In this document: positions 8,607 through 17,690 of the stretch, piece by piece
How the letters are laid out: each line of letters begins with the position of its first letter
Position numbering within the stretch: position 1 is the stretch's first letter
Assembly (NCBI GenBank): GCA_902594145.1
Contig: CACJLA010000001.1
Location: forward strand, 100,543-164,542
Source: an uncultured Alphaproteobacteria bacterium
GTDB taxonomy: Bacteria; Pseudomonadota; Alphaproteobacteria; HIMB59
DNA: 64,000 nucleotides
Reading direction: 5' to 3'
Made by a program: the position numbers and the translations under genes
Notes under the pieces: model-generated
The model's database searches: none
Seen by the model: the letters and a program-made list of their open reading frames with translations, nothing else
What the model was told of the DNA's origin: nothing

Positions 8607-9200
8607 ATGAATAACTTATTTAATCCACAATTAACCAAGCAGGTTATAATTGGCACAAAAAGCAAATCAAGAAGAAAATTATTCAAAATGATGAATTTGA
8701 AATTTCAGTATCGTTCAGCCAATATTAATGAAAAAACTGTAAAAAATTTAAAAAACGATAAATATGATGCTTTAAAAATAGCAAAAGCAAAAGCCATTCA
8801 CCTTTCCAAAAAGAATAAAAACAAAATAATTATAACATTTGACACTACAATTTTGCACATGGGAAGAACTATTTATAAGTGTCATACAAAGAATTGTTGT
8901 AAAAAAACACTTAGATCTTTTAATAATACATCCCATAACCTTTATACGGGAATGGTTTTTATGATTAATAATAGTCTTATTAGAAGCTACTTAACCAAAA
9001 CAAAAATAGTTTTTAAGCAAAATAAAATTATAGATATGAATAATTATGTTGAAAAAAATTTTAAACAAATATTATCTTCAGTAGGGTGTTATAACATAGA
9101 AAGTAAAGGAAAATTATTCTTCAAAAATATTGAGAAAAGTTATTTTAATGTAATCGGAATGGATATAATTAATTTTCTGAAAATATTAAGAAGTATATAG
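8607..9200 (+). CDS. maf: Maf-like nucleotide pyrophosphatase
   Basis: House-cleaning nucleoside triphosphate pyrophosphatase, thought to remove modified or non-canonical nucleotides. The 197-residue protein keeps the Maf plan: an N-terminal 'IIGTKSKSRRKLF' in place of the usual LASxSPRR, a central 'ITFDTTI' with the catalytic Asp, a 'HNLYTGMVF' strand and a C-terminal 'SVGCYNIESKG' box. The sequence is quite diverged and rich in Lys. It heads the rightward maf-aroE-coaE-dnaQ string; its stop abuts the aroE start. Confidence 0.85.
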   Translation: MNNLFNPQLTKQVIIGTKSKSRRKLFKMMNLKFQYRSANINEKTVKNLKNDKYDALKIAKAKAIHLSKKNKNKIIITFDTTILHMGRTIYKCHTKNCCKKTLRSFNNTSHNLYTGMVFMINNSLIRSYLTKTKIVFKQNKIIDMNNYVEKNFKQILSSVGCYNIESKGKLFFKNIEKSYFNVIGMDIINFLKILRSI

Positions 9201-10016
9201 ATGATAAAAAAAAAGATAGGCATTGTTGCAGAAAAGTTAGACCATACATTGTCGCCAAGAATACACAATTATTGGTCTAAAAAAACAAAGAGTAATTTTT
9301 TGTATAAAAAATATGAAATAGAAGAAAAAAGTATAGAAAAATTTTTCCACAATTATAAAAAGGATAGAAACTTTATTGGTTTTAATATCACAATTCCATA
9401 CAAAGAAAAATTTATCAATATGTGTGATAATGTTTCTCTAAGAGCAAAAAAGATCGGCTCTGTTAATTTAATCTACAAAAAAGAAAACATGATATATGGC
9501 GACAACACAGATGTTACTGGTTTTAGAAAAACTTTTAACTTACTGAAAATCAAAAGGATTAAAACTGTTTTATTAATTGGCGCAGGTGGAGCGTCTAGGG
9601 CCATCTTATACTTCCTTAATAAAAAAAACATTGATAATATTGACATTTTCGCAACATCTCTTAGAAGAAGAGACGGTCTTTCAAAAAATTTTAATTTTAA
9701 AAATTTCACAAACAAGACAACGTTATTGAAAAAGAGGTATGACTTAATAATCAATGCCTCTAATGCAGGGATGAGTCATGGTAATAAAATGAATAGAAAT
9801 ATATTACGACTTGTCAAAAAAACAAAGGGAGTCATTGATATTGTTTATAATCCGCTTGAAACTGATTTATTAAATGAGGCTAAGAAACATAATATAAGAT
9901 CATTAGGGGGATTAATAATGCTTGTAGAACAAGCAAAACCATCCTTTGAAATTTGGTCAAAAAGAAGTATTGAAATTGATGATAAGATTTATCAATCATT
10001 AATTGGTAAAATATGA
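9201..10016 (+). CDS. aroE: Shikimate dehydrogenase (NADP+)
   Basis: Reduces 3-dehydroshikimate to shikimate in chorismate synthesis. The N-terminal substrate-binding domain has 'EKLDHTLSPRIHN' with the SxS-like serine, the catalytic Lys in 'NITIPYKEKF' near 69, and Asp in 'GDNTDVTGF' near 106. The NADP Rossmann loop is 'LIGAGGASRAI' near 128. Near the C-terminus 'GGLIMLVEQA' matches the conserved GxxMLxxQ box. It follows maf with no gap and overlaps coaE by 4 bases. Confidence 0.94.
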   Translation: MIKKKIGIVAEKLDHTLSPRIHNYWSKKTKSNFLYKKYEIEEKSIEKFFHNYKKDRNFIGFNITIPYKEKFINMCDNVSLRAKKIGSVNLIYKKENMIYGDNTDVTGFRKTFNLLKIKRIKTVLLIGAGGASRAILYFLNKKNIDNIDIFATSLRRRDGLSKNFNFKNFTNKTTLLKKRYDLIINASNAGMSHGNKMNRNILRLVKKTKGVIDIVYNPLETDLLNEAKKHNIRSLGGLIMLVEQAKPSFEIWSKRSIEIDDKIYQSLIGKI

Positions 10017-10570
10017 TGAAAGTAGCAGTTACAGGAAATATTGGTTCAGGTAAAAGCGAATTTATAAATTTTATCTCTAAGCTTGGCTTCTACTATATTT
10101 CTTCTGATGTAATAATCTCGAACCTATACAAAGATGATAAAACAAGGAACATTATCTTACAAAAATTAGATCTAAATGAGAAAAACTATAAACAAGAAAT
10201 TATAAATAAAATACATAATGAGGTATTTAATAGGCGACTTAAGAAAGTAATATATCCCTTTTTGTACTCAAAAAAAAGATTTATATGTCAAAAACATAAA
10301 ACATATCAACCTATTTTTTACGAGGTACCATTGCTTTATGAGGAAAAATTGAATCATGATTACAACGTCACTGTTTTCATTAAAGCAGATATAAATAAAA
10401 GAAGACAAAGAGTTTTAAATAGGGGCGTAAGTAAGAACTATTTTACATTAATGAATAACAAGCAAATCAACGAAAATATAAAAAAAATCAAATCAACTTT
10501 TACATTAAATAACAACGGATCAATCTTGAACTTACGATTAAATATTATTAAATTACTAAATGAACTATGA
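10013..10570 (+). CDS. coaE: Dephospho-CoA kinase
   Basis: Last step of coenzyme A synthesis: phosphorylation of the 3'-hydroxyl of dephospho-CoA. The P-loop 'TGNIGSGKSEF' is at residues 7-17, followed by 'YISSDVI', which corresponds to the usual D-x-D substrate region. 'FYEVPLLYEE' near residue 103 is the family's conserved lid-core segment, and 'RQRVLNRG' supplies lid arginines. The 185-residue length is slightly short (normal about 200). Overlaps of 4 bases on both sides indicate translational coupling with aroE and dnaQ. Confidence 0.92.
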   Translation: MMKVAVTGNIGSGKSEFINFISKLGFYYISSDVIISNLYKDDKTRNIILQKLDLNEKNYKQEIINKIHNEVFNRRLKKVIYPFLYSKKRFICQKHKTYQPIFYEVPLLYEEKLNHDYNVTVFIKADINKRRQRVLNRGVSKNYFTLMNNKQINENIKKIKSTFTLNNNGSILNLRLNIIKLLNEL

Positions 10571-11244
10571 GAGAAATCATACTTGATATCGAAACAACAG
10601 GCTTGGATCATAAAGAAGGGCACCGTGTTATTGAAATCGGCTGTATTGAACTAAATAGCAAGGAAGTTGGCGCCAGTTATCATCAGTACATAAATCCCTC
10701 TAAAATTCTTACAGATGATAATATTAAAATACATGGTATTACTAACGAATATCTAATTGATAAGCCACATTTTGATGAAATTGCTGATGATTTCCTCACA
10801 TTTGTTAAAGACAGTGCTATTATTGCTCACAACGCGTCTTTTGACATCGGATTTCTGAATTATGAACTTGAAAAACTATCTAAACCTAAAATTGTAAAAG
10901 AGAGGGTTATTGACACAATTAAAATTGCAAGGCAAAGATTTCCTGGGCAACAAGTATCATTAGACGCACTTATAAAGAAATTAAAGATAAACACCCTTAT
11001 TAATAGAGACCAACATGGTGCTCTAAAAGACGCAAAGCTTTTAACTGATGTATATTTGGAATTACAGGGTATTAATCAAATAGGATTAGATCTAGGAGAG
11101 ATATCTGAAAAAATTACTTTAGCTAGTGAGCCGAATTACTCATCCGTCGTATTAACAAAAGAAGAGACAGAAGCCCATAAAGAGTTTATAAAAAGTAAAA
11201 TACCTAATTCAAATTGGGCTAAAATGTTAAAAAATTATGAGTAG
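10567..11244 (+). CDS. dnaQ: DNA polymerase III epsilon subunit (3'-5' proofreading exonuclease)
   Basis: Proofreading subunit of the replicase. It is a DEDDh exonuclease: Exo I 'LDIETTGLD' at residues 6-14, Exo II 'HNASFDIGFL' near 92, and Exo III with 'HGALKDAKLL' near 155. A C-terminal tail of about 50 residues would bind the alpha subunit. Length 225 is normal. It is the fourth gene of the maf-aroE-coaE-dnaQ operon, overlaps coaE by 4 bases and the next gene by 8. Confidence 0.95.
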   Translation: MREIILDIETTGLDHKEGHRVIEIGCIELNSKEVGASYHQYINPSKILTDDNIKIHGITNEYLIDKPHFDEIADDFLTFVKDSAIIAHNASFDIGFLNYELEKLSKPKIVKERVIDTIKIARQRFPGQQVSLDALIKKLKINTLINRDQHGALKDAKLLTDVYLELQGINQIGLDLGEISEKITLASEPNYSSVVLTKEETEAHKEFIKSKIPNSNWAKMLKNYE

Positions 11245-11749
11245 TGAATTTATAGATATTGTACTTTTCGGTGCTATCGCCATTTTTTTAGTATATCGCC
11301 TGAGAAGTATTCTCGGATCTTCTGATGGAAAAATTGTTAATATTAGAACCAAAAAAAACCCTCAATCTAAATTTAAGCCAAAAATAGTTCCCAAAAACGA
11401 AAATAATGAATTTTTAGATGGCGCTAGTAAGGCCTATGAGATGATTGTTCAGGCTTACCAAAGTAATAATATTGAAAAGGTAAAAGATCTGCTAACACCT
11501 GAGGCAATGCAAGCTATGGAACAGGCGAAAGCCCCCAAAGAAATAAAATTTTCAGAAGTTAAATCTAGTAGTATTTTAGATGATAAATCCGATGATTTAA
11601 GATTAATTAAGTCTGTTAAGTTTGAAACTGAACACTACAACGTTGCAAATAATGAAATCTTAAATGTTGTTGAAGAGTGGGGTTTCGAAAAAGATAAAAA
11701 ATCCTCTGATCCTAACTGGAAACTTTTTTCTATTAAACTTGTCTCATAA
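11237..11749 (+). CDS. Short Tim44-like (TimA) membrane-anchored protein
   Basis: A single N-terminal membrane segment ('IVLFGAIAIFLVYRL') is followed by a charged linker and a Tim44-like domain, recognisable by 'ASKAYEMIVQAYQSNNIEKVKDLLTP' and the C-terminal 'EEWGFEKD' plus 'DPNWKLFSI'. Alphaproteobacterial homologues are about 50 residues longer; here the middle of the domain between 'KFETEHYN' and 'NEILNVVEEW' seems shortened. The family is related to mitochondrial import protein Tim44; its bacterial role is poorly known. It overlaps dnaQ by 8 bases. The usual neighbour mltA is missing. Confidence 0.8.
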   Translation: MSSEFIDIVLFGAIAIFLVYRLRSILGSSDGKIVNIRTKKNPQSKFKPKIVPKNENNEFLDGASKAYEMIVQAYQSNNIEKVKDLLTPEAMQAMEQAKAPKEIKFSEVKSSSILDDKSDDLRLIKSVKFETEHYNVANNEILNVVEEWGFEKDKKSSDPNWKLFSIKLVS

Positions 11750-12239
11750 AATAAAATTTAACTTATCTAATCAAAAAAATAAAAAACAACTAGAAGACCA
11801 GCCTAACAAAAAAATTAGCATTTCTATAGGAGGGCCAGTAGTAAAAACTAATAAAGTTGATAAATTAGAAAATAAGAAATTAATTCCTAAAAAAAATTTA
11901 ACCAAAGCAGTCTTATTGGACAATAACCTTCACAAACAATTTAAGAATAACCAATTTAGTAAGATAGACTTACATGGATTAACAGTTGACCATGCTCATC
12001 AAAAATTAATTCAATATTTTAAAATAAATTACTTGAAAAAAAATCTATTTCACATAATCGTAACTGGGCTTGGTAATAAAGCAGAAGGAGAAGAATTTTT
12101 TACAGGAAAGATAAGAAAACAATTTCCATTTTGGTTAGATACAGAAAAGTTTCAATTCATGGTAAAGTCTTATTCACCTTGTAAAATACAACATGGTGGG
12201 TTGGGTGCCTTTTATGTTAAGCTCAAATTTAAAGAATAA
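11739..12239 (+). CDS. Smr-domain protein
   Basis: The ORF track starts at 11664, but a TTG at 11739 overlaps the stop of the Tim44 gene and is a more economical start, giving 166 residues. The C-terminal half is a stand-alone Smr domain: 'KIDLHGLTVDHAHQKL', then 'IIVTGLG' and a C-terminal 'HGGLGAFYVKL'. Smr domains, also found at the end of MutS2, are nucleases or nucleic-acid binders. The N-terminus is Lys/Asn-rich and disordered. The equivalent gene follows mltA near hslU in other alphaproteobacteria. It ends inside the 3' end of hslU, tail to tail. Confidence 0.85.
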   Translation: MSHKIKFNLSNQKNKKQLEDQPNKKISISIGGPVVKTNKVDKLENKKLIPKKNLTKAVLLDNNLHKQFKNNQFSKIDLHGLTVDHAHQKLIQYFKINYLKKNLFHIIVTGLGNKAEGEEFFTGKIRKQFPFWLDTEKFQFMVKSYSPCKIQHGGLGAFYVKLKFKE

Positions 12240-13542
12240 ATTTCTTTTCATCTGTGGGTTTTATCTCTGACTTTACAGCATCTGTGACCCAAGCTTTATC
12301 AACAATTTCAGTTTTTTGATCACTGAGGTTTGCATCAAAGCTTATTCTTTCAAGAATCTTTTCAAACATTGTTTGCAAGCGTCTAGCACCTATGTTTTCA
12401 ACTTCAGTATTTATTTGTTCAGTTAGCGTAGCTATTTCCTCTAAAGCTTCGTCTTCAAACTGCAATTCAATATTTTCTGTTGCAAACAAAGATTTATATT
12501 GTTTTGTTAAACTATTATCAGTTTCTTTTAAAATTCTTATAAAATCATCTTTTTTGAGAGCATTTAATCTTACCCTTACAGGCAATCTACCTTGAAGTTC
12601 AGGGAGTAAATCACTTGGTTTGGATTGATGAAAAGCACCCGATGCTATAAATAAAATATGGTTTGTTTCAATTGTGCCATATTTAGTGCTGACAACTGTA
12701 CCCTCAATAAGAGGCAATAAATCTCTTTGTACCCCTTCTCTAGAGACGTCACCACCTCGCCTTTCACTATTGGGTGCAATTTTGTCTATTTCATCAATAA
12801 AAACTATCCCACTTTCTTGAACACTTTTAATCGCATTTTGTACGACGTTTTGTTTTTCAGCAATTTTTTCTATCTCTTCTTGGATTAATGGTTCGTAAGC
12901 CTCGCCTATTTTTATTTTTGTCTTCTTCTTATTTTTTATACCTTTGCCAAATATATCATTCATATTAATCATTCCCATTTGAGCACCTGGTATACCTGGG
13001 ATATCTAGAGATTGAAAAGGATTTGATTTTTGGTCTAGTGCTATTTCAATATCTTTATCGTTAAGTTGATTATCTCTTAGCATTAAACGAAATTTTTCTT
13101 TCGTTTCCTCACTTGGATTGTCTCCAAGCAAGGCCTTTAAAACTATTTCCTCTGCGTTTAATTTAGCCTCATCTATAAAACGATCTCTAATTTTTTTCTT
13201 TTCTAAATTAATTGCAACTTCAATTAAATCCCTAATAATTTGCTCCACATCTCTACCAACATAACCAATTTCTGTAAATTTTGTTGCTTCTACTTTTATA
13301 AACGGAGACTGAGTAAGTTTAGCCAGTTTTCTGGCAATTTCTGTTTTACCACATCCAGTTGGCCCAATCATTAAAATGTTTTTTGGTATGATATCATCTC
13401 TCAATGTTTCATCTTTAACATTCAATCTCCTCCAACGATTTCTAAGTGCAATGGCAACTGCTTTTTTTGCGTCGTCCTGACCGATTACATAGCGATCAAG
13501 CTCTTCCTTGATAACTTTTGGCGTAAGGGATTGGTTATCCAT
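12229..13542 (-). CDS. hslU: ATP-dependent protease ATPase subunit HslU
   Basis: AAA+ unfoldase that feeds substrates to HslV. Walker A 'GPTGCGKTE' is near residue 60 and Walker B 'IVFIDEIDKI' near 247. The extended intermediate domain lies between them, and sensor motifs 'ELQGRLPVRV' and 'NIGARRLQTM' follow. It ends with 'KFIL', close to the C-terminal tail that docks into HslV. The 437-residue length is normal. The start codon overlaps the hslV stop by one base, giving the usual hslV-hslU pair. Confidence 0.97.
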   Translation of the reverse strand: MDNQSLTPKVIKEELDRYVIGQDDAKKAVAIALRNRWRRLNVKDETLRDDIIPKNILMIGPTGCGKTEIARKLAKLTQSPFIKVEATKFTEIGYVGRDVEQIIRDLIEVAINLEKKKIRDRFIDEAKLNAEEIVLKALLGDNPSEETKEKFRLMLRDNQLNDKDIEIALDQKSNPFQSLDIPGIPGAQMGMINMNDIFGKGIKNKKKTKIKIGEAYEPLIQEEIEKIAEKQNVVQNAIKSVQESGIVFIDEIDKIAPNSERRGGDVSREGVQRDLLPLIEGTVVSTKYGTIETNHILFIASGAFHQSKPSDLLPELQGRLPVRVRLNALKKDDFIRILKETDNSLTKQYKSLFATENIELQFEDEALEEIATLTEQINTEVENIGARRLQTMFEKILERISFDANLSDQKTEIVDKAWVTDAVKSEIKPTDEKKFIL

Positions 13543-14093
13543 TAAATTTTAATCTCTGCAATGTTTAAGGTATCATTTGTATAAATACAAAGTTCTGCTG
13601 CAACTTTAAGCGACTCTGATGCAATTTCTTTGGCAGATAAATCAGACTTTCTTTTCAATGCTCTTGCAGCGCTCAAAGCAAAGTTTCCACCAGATCCAAT
13701 AGCTACAATTCCTTCTTGAGGTTCTAAAACATCACCTGTTCCACTAATCAAAAATGTTTCACTTTTGTCAGCAGCAATAATCATTGACTCTAACCTTCTT
13801 AGATATCTGTCTGTTCTCCAATCTTTAGCTAATTCGACACAAGCTCTTTTTAAATTATAAGAAAACTCCTCACATTTTTTTTCTAGTCGATCAAAAAGAG
13901 TTAAAGCGTCGGCAGTCGATCCAGCAAATCCAACTATAATCTGGTCTTTATGAAATGTTCTAATTTTATTAGCATTTGATTTAATAACCGAAGTCCCCAG
14001 TGTTACTTGCCCATCGGAGGCTATAACAACACTTTCCTTGTCACGAACACAAACAACAGTTGTTGAGCGTATTATTGTTTTATTTTTATCCAT
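13542..14093 (-). CDS. hslV: ATP-dependent protease catalytic subunit HslV
   Basis: Proteasome-like peptidase. The catalytic threonine is expected at Thr11 after removal of a ten-residue propeptide ('STTVVCVRD'), followed by 'ASDGQVTLG' and 'VGFAGSTADA' as in other HslV. The 183-residue length fits. It is translated upstream of hslU. Only 38 bp separate it from the divergent hisB, so promoters for both directions must be packed there. Confidence 0.97.
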   Translation of the reverse strand: MDKNKTIIRSTTVVCVRDKESVVIASDGQVTLGTSVIKSNANKIRTFHKDQIIVGFAGSTADALTLFDRLEKKCEEFSYNLKRACVELAKDWRTDRYLRRLESMIIAADKSETFLISGTGDVLEPQEGIVAIGSGGNFALSAARALKRKSDLSAKEIASESLKVAAELCIYTNDTLNIAEIKI

Positions 14094-14131
14094 TATTCCT
14101 ATAAATATAGGTACTAAATAGCTGATTACAA

Positions 14132-14716
14132 ATGCGCGAATTTACATTCAATAGAGATACAAAAGAAACAAAGATATCAATTAAAATTAATCTTGATGGT
14201 TCCGGAAAAAATAAAATTGATACAGGTATCGCTTTTTTTGATCACATGCTACAGCAAATAAGCACCCACAGCTTAATAGACTTAGAATTAAATTGTGATG
14301 GAGATTTAAAAGTAGACATGCACCACACTGTAGAGGATGTAGGAATTGCCCTAGGTGAAAGTATAAAAAATGCACTCGGTGATAAAAAAGGGATAACAAG
14401 ATTTGCACATTCCTATGTATCTTTCGATGAAACATTAACAAGATCAGTTATAGATTTATGTAATCGTCCGTATTTTATTTGGAATGTTAAAACATCATTA
14501 GAAAAAGTTGGTGAAATGGACCAAGAGCTTTTTTCAGAATTTTTTAAATCCTTAGTGACTGAATCAAGAATGAACTGTCACATCGAAACATTATATGGAC
14601 AAAACAATCACCACATTATTGAAAGTTGCTTTAAATCTTTTGCGATATCTCTAAAAAAAGCGATATCAATCGACCCAAAAAAAAAAGATATTCCGAGTTC
14701 AAAAGGTAAACTTTGA
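14132..14716 (+). CDS. hisB: Imidazoleglycerol-phosphate dehydratase
   Basis: Converts imidazole-glycerol phosphate to imidazole-acetol phosphate in histidine synthesis. The metal-binding signatures are 'DHMLQQISTHS' near residue 36 and 'DMHHTVEDVGIALGE' near 63, with a second set 'MNCHIETLYGQNNHH' near 150. It is monofunctional (194 residues), without the phosphatase domain of enterobacterial HisB. It begins the rightward hisB-hisH-hisA-hisF-HIT operon; its TGA overlaps the TTG start of hisH. Confidence 0.96.
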   Translation: MREFTFNRDTKETKISIKINLDGSGKNKIDTGIAFFDHMLQQISTHSLIDLELNCDGDLKVDMHHTVEDVGIALGESIKNALGDKKGITRFAHSYVSFDETLTRSVIDLCNRPYFIWNVKTSLEKVGEMDQELFSEFFKSLVTESRMNCHIETLYGQNNHHIIESCFKSFAISLKKAISIDPKKKDIPSSKGKL

Positions 14717-15342
14717 GAAAAAAAGTCATTGGGCTTATTGACGGTCAATCTGGAAATATTGGATCAATAAATAAGGCAATCAAAGAAATAATAAAAGGAA
14801 GACCTTACCAGTTAAAAATAATTAGAGGTGAATTTGACTACTCTTTATTTAATAAAATCATTTTACCTGGCCAAGGCGCCTATGCTACTCTTATTTCAAA
14901 CTTAAAAAAATTAAAAATTTATAAACCCTTAAAAAAATATTTAGAAAATAATTGCTCATACTTAGGTATTTGTGTTGGTATGCAAATTTTATCTGACCAG
15001 GGACATGAGGATAAGACTACAAGAGGATTAGGTATAATATCTGGGGAGATTAAAAAATTTAAAAGTAAGAAGTTAATTATCCCACATATGGGTTGGAATT
15101 CTATAAGTTTGAATAAAGAAGACCCAATCATTACAAATAATCTTGATAATAAGGACTTCTACTTTGTTCATAGTTACATTTTTCAAAATATTAAAAAATC
15201 AAATGTCTTAGCAAATACTCATTACGGTAAAAAATTTCCTTCCATAATTAAAAAAGGAAATATTTATGGTGTTCAATTTCATCCCGAGAAAAGCCATAAA
15301 TATGGACTTAATTTGATTAAAAATTATATTTTGAAATCATGA
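14713..15342 (+). CDS. hisH: Imidazole glycerol phosphate synthase, glutaminase subunit
   Basis: Releases ammonia from glutamine for HisF. The class I amidotransferase nucleophile Cys lies in 'YLGICVGMQIL' near residue 82; the His-Glu pair lies in 'GVQFHPEKSH' near 188. The oxyanion region 'LPGQGAY' is near 51. The start is TTG, overlapping the hisB stop by 4 bases. The 209-residue length is ordinary. It is coupled by a 4-base overlap to hisA. Confidence 0.95.
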   Translation: MRKKVIGLIDGQSGNIGSINKAIKEIIKGRPYQLKIIRGEFDYSLFNKIILPGQGAYATLISNLKKLKIYKPLKKYLENNCSYLGICVGMQILSDQGHEDKTTRGLGIISGEIKKFKSKKLIIPHMGWNSISLNKEDPIITNNLDNKDFYFVHSYIFQNIKKSNVLANTHYGKKFPSIIKKGNIYGVQFHPEKSHKYGLNLIKNYILKS

Positions 15343-16049
15343 ATATTTTTCCGGCAATTGATATCATAGAAGGTAAATGCGTTCGTTTGACCAAAGGTGT
15401 TTTGAGCAATAAAACTACTTACGAAAATTCACCGGTTGAAATGGCTAAAATTTATCAAGATGCTGGTTTCAGCACAATACACGTAGTTGATTTGGATGCT
15501 ACTTTAGGAAAAGGCAATAACAATCAGGCACTAGATCTAATAAGAAAAAAAATTGATATAAAAATTGAAGTAGCTGGAGGTATAAGAAGCAAAGAAGCTA
15601 TAAATGATAAAATTAATCAAGGTTTTGATACAATAGTAATCGGCACCTATGCAATTAAAAACATTTATGATGTTTTAGATTTTAAAGATAGTTTAATAAA
15701 AAAACTATCTATCGCACTTGATATAAAAGACAATCAAATAGTATCTCATGGATGGCAACAAACGAACAAGCAATCACTTGAGGAAATTGTAGACAAGTAT
15801 AATGATCGACCTATTCATTCTTACTTTGTCACCGATGTTGCTAACGATGGAATGTTATCTGGCTTAAATATGAAAACCTTTAGTTCTATTAAACAATTAA
15901 CCAACAAACACATTACCATCGGCGGCGGAGTAAAAGACCTCAACGATCTCGAGCTCAGTAAAATTAATGGTTTCAATAATGTCGTTGTAGGCAAGGCAAT
16001 ATATGAAAATAAAATTACTTTAGAAAGTTTGGTCCAACTTAATGCTTAA
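15339..16049 (+). CDS. hisA: Phosphoribosylformimino-5-aminoimidazole carboxamide ribotide isomerase
   Basis: TIM-barrel isomerase opening the ProFAR ribose to PRFAR. The first catalytic Asp is in 'IFPAIDIIEGKCVRL' near residue 8, the second in 'VTDVANDGMLSG' near 168. Phosphate-binding glycines are in 'EVAGGIRS' and 'TIGGGVKD'. The 236-residue length fits. The start ATG overlaps the hisH stop (ATGA), and it overlaps hisF by 8 bases. Confidence 0.95.
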   Translation: MNIFPAIDIIEGKCVRLTKGVLSNKTTYENSPVEMAKIYQDAGFSTIHVVDLDATLGKGNNNQALDLIRKKIDIKIEVAGGIRSKEAINDKINQGFDTIVIGTYAIKNIYDVLDFKDSLIKKLSIALDIKDNQIVSHGWQQTNKQSLEEIVDKYNDRPIHSYFVTDVANDGMLSGLNMKTFSSIKQLTNKHITIGGGVKDLNDLELSKINGFNNVVVGKAIYENKITLESLVQLNA

Positions 16050-16794
16050 AACTAGAATAATTCCATGTCTCGACGTCATAAAAAATAAAGTAGTTAAGGG
16101 TGTCAATTTCAAAAACATTAAAGTCATGGGTAATGCCGTAGAAATGGCAAGGTATTATTCTTTATCTGGGGCTGACGAGTTATGTATGCTAGATATAAAT
16201 GCATCTTACCAAAATAGAAAAACATTTATCAAAACTGTTGAGGCAATTGCTAAGGTAATTAATATTCCCTTAACCGTTGGTGGTGGTATTTCAGTTTTGG
16301 ATGACATAACAGATTTACTCAATTCAGGGGCAGATAAAGTATCAATTAATTCAGCTGCTGTAAAAAATCCTAAATTAATTCGACAAGCCTCGCTAAAACA
16401 TGGCTCCCAATGTATTGTTGTTGCAATTGATGGCAAAAGACATGAAAATAAAATGAAAGTGGTGGTTAAAGGTGGACGAGAAATTACAAAAAAAGAACTT
16501 ATCGCTTGGGCAAAACAAGTTCAGTCTTTAGGTGCAGGAGAAATATTAATGACATCAATGGATACAGATGGTGTTCAAAACGGATTTGATAGTAGTATGC
16601 TAAAAAAAGTAACCAGTAATGTAACTATTCCTGTCATAGCAAGTGGTGGCGTTGGAAACCTAGAGCATTTTTATTTAGGGCATTTAACAAAATCTACTGG
16701 TTTACTGGCTGCGAGTGTGTTTCACTCAGGAAAATATAAAATTCAGTCTGTAAAAAAATATTTAAAAAATAAAGGTGTACCTGTGAGACTATGA
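16042..16794 (+). CDS. hisF: Imidazole glycerol phosphate synthase, cyclase subunit
   Basis: Uses ammonia from HisH to form imidazole-glycerol phosphate and AICAR. Catalytic aspartates occur in 'IIPCLDVIKNKVVKG' (Asp10 region) and 'TSMDTDGVQNG' near 174. Phosphate loops are 'LTVGGGISV' and 'IASGGVGNL'. Its 250 residues are the standard length. In many relatives hisE follows; here a HIT protein follows directly with an ATGA overlap, so hisE and other his genes must be elsewhere if the pathway is complete. Confidence 0.96.
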   Translation: MLKTRIIPCLDVIKNKVVKGVNFKNIKVMGNAVEMARYYSLSGADELCMLDINASYQNRKTFIKTVEAIAKVINIPLTVGGGISVLDDITDLLNSGADKVSINSAAVKNPKLIRQASLKHGSQCIVVAIDGKRHENKMKVVVKGGREITKKELIAWAKQVQSLGAGEILMTSMDTDGVQNGFDSSMLKKVTSNVTIPVIASGGVGNLEHFYLGHLTKSTGLLAASVFHSGKYKIQSVKKYLKNKGVPVRL

Positions 16795-17126
16795 ACTATG
16801 ATAAGGAAAACATTTTTGCAAAAATATTAAACGGACAAATACCATGTGATAAAGTTTTTGAAAATGACTATGCGCTCTCATTCAAAGATATCAACCCAAA
16901 AGCAAAAACACATCTTCTAATAATTACTAAAGAACCATTCATTGATATATCTGACTTTCTACAAAATGCTGATAAACTTTATCAAAGTAAATTTTGGGAG
17001 TCTGTTGACGAGATTATAAATAACTTGGGATTAAGAGATAAAGGGTTTCAAATTAAAACCCACAAAGGTAAAGATGGTGGTCAAGAGGTATTCCATTTTC
17101 ATCTTCATTTGTTAGCAGATAATTAA
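16791..17126 (+). CDS. HIT-family nucleotide-binding protein (HinT-like)
   Basis: A 111-residue histidine-triad protein. Its N-terminal 'NIFAKILNGQIPCDKVFEND' is the common HinT opening. 'PKAKTHLLIITKEP' carries the first conserved His, and the active triad is 'VFHFHLHLLA' (H-x-H-x-H) near the end. Such enzymes hydrolyse purine phosphoramidates and acyl-adenylates. It overlaps hisF by 4 bases and closes the his operon, a placement common in alphaproteobacteria. Confidence 0.93.
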   Translation: MNYDKENIFAKILNGQIPCDKVFENDYALSFKDINPKAKTHLLIITKEPFIDISDFLQNADKLYQSKFWESVDEIINNLGLRDKGFQIKTHKGKDGGQEVFHFHLHLLADN

Positions 17127-17690
17127 CTACCTATTTTGAATGTAATTAACAATATCTAAAACACCTTTTATATTTTTAGCATGATCAATCACTCTGTTGA
17201 TTTCTTGTTCATTGCTAGAGACACCAAACAGATAAACAATTTGCTTTTGTACTTCAAAATCATACTTAAACTTTTTTACGTTGGAGTCAGTAAATATCTT
17301 TGTATAAAGTTGAGTGCTGATAAACTTATCTTTTGCAATGTCGTCAAGTCCATAACCAGTATCAATAGATATCTCATTTAGTACTTCTGTAACACCTTCT
17401 TGCTGCCATGCTATTCTTACTGCTTCTAATCTCATATCACCATAAGGTACGACACCTGTGAGCAAAACTTTACCTAACTCAACTTCTACATCAATTTTAG
17501 TAAATAATGTTGCATCATATGAAAAGTATTTTTCTTTAATTCCAAGTTTAATAGTTGCATCATCCCAGCTTTCACTAAATGTTTTCTCATCTTCATTTTC
17601 TTTTATCAAGGTCTTAGCACCTGAGGTGATAAGGGTTGGGCCACAACCAATAAAAAATAAAGATAGCAAGATTGTAAATTTTTTAATCAT
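17127..17690 (-). CDS. BON-domain lipoprotein
   Basis: The N-terminus 'KFTILLSLFFIGCG' is a lipoprotein signal with lipobox Cys near residue 16. Two BON domains follow: one around residues 45-105 ('DDATIKLGIKEKY' to 'VLNEISID') and one around 115-185 ending 'VLDIVNYI'. BON proteins of the DolP/OsmY type sit in the periplasm or on the outer membrane and bind phospholipids. It overlaps the end of rsmI by 8 bases; the same neighbourhood in relatives links it to envelope maintenance with the LpoA-like gene. Confidence 0.85.
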   Translation of the reverse strand: MIKKFTILLSLFFIGCGPTLITSGAKTLIKENEDEKTFSESWDDATIKLGIKEKYFSYDATLFTKIDVEVELGKVLLTGVVPYGDMRLEAVRIAWQQEGVTEVLNEISIDTGYGLDDIAKDKFISTQLYTKIFTDSNVKKFKYDFEVQKQIVYLFGVSSNEQEINRVIDHAKNIKGVLDIVNYIQNR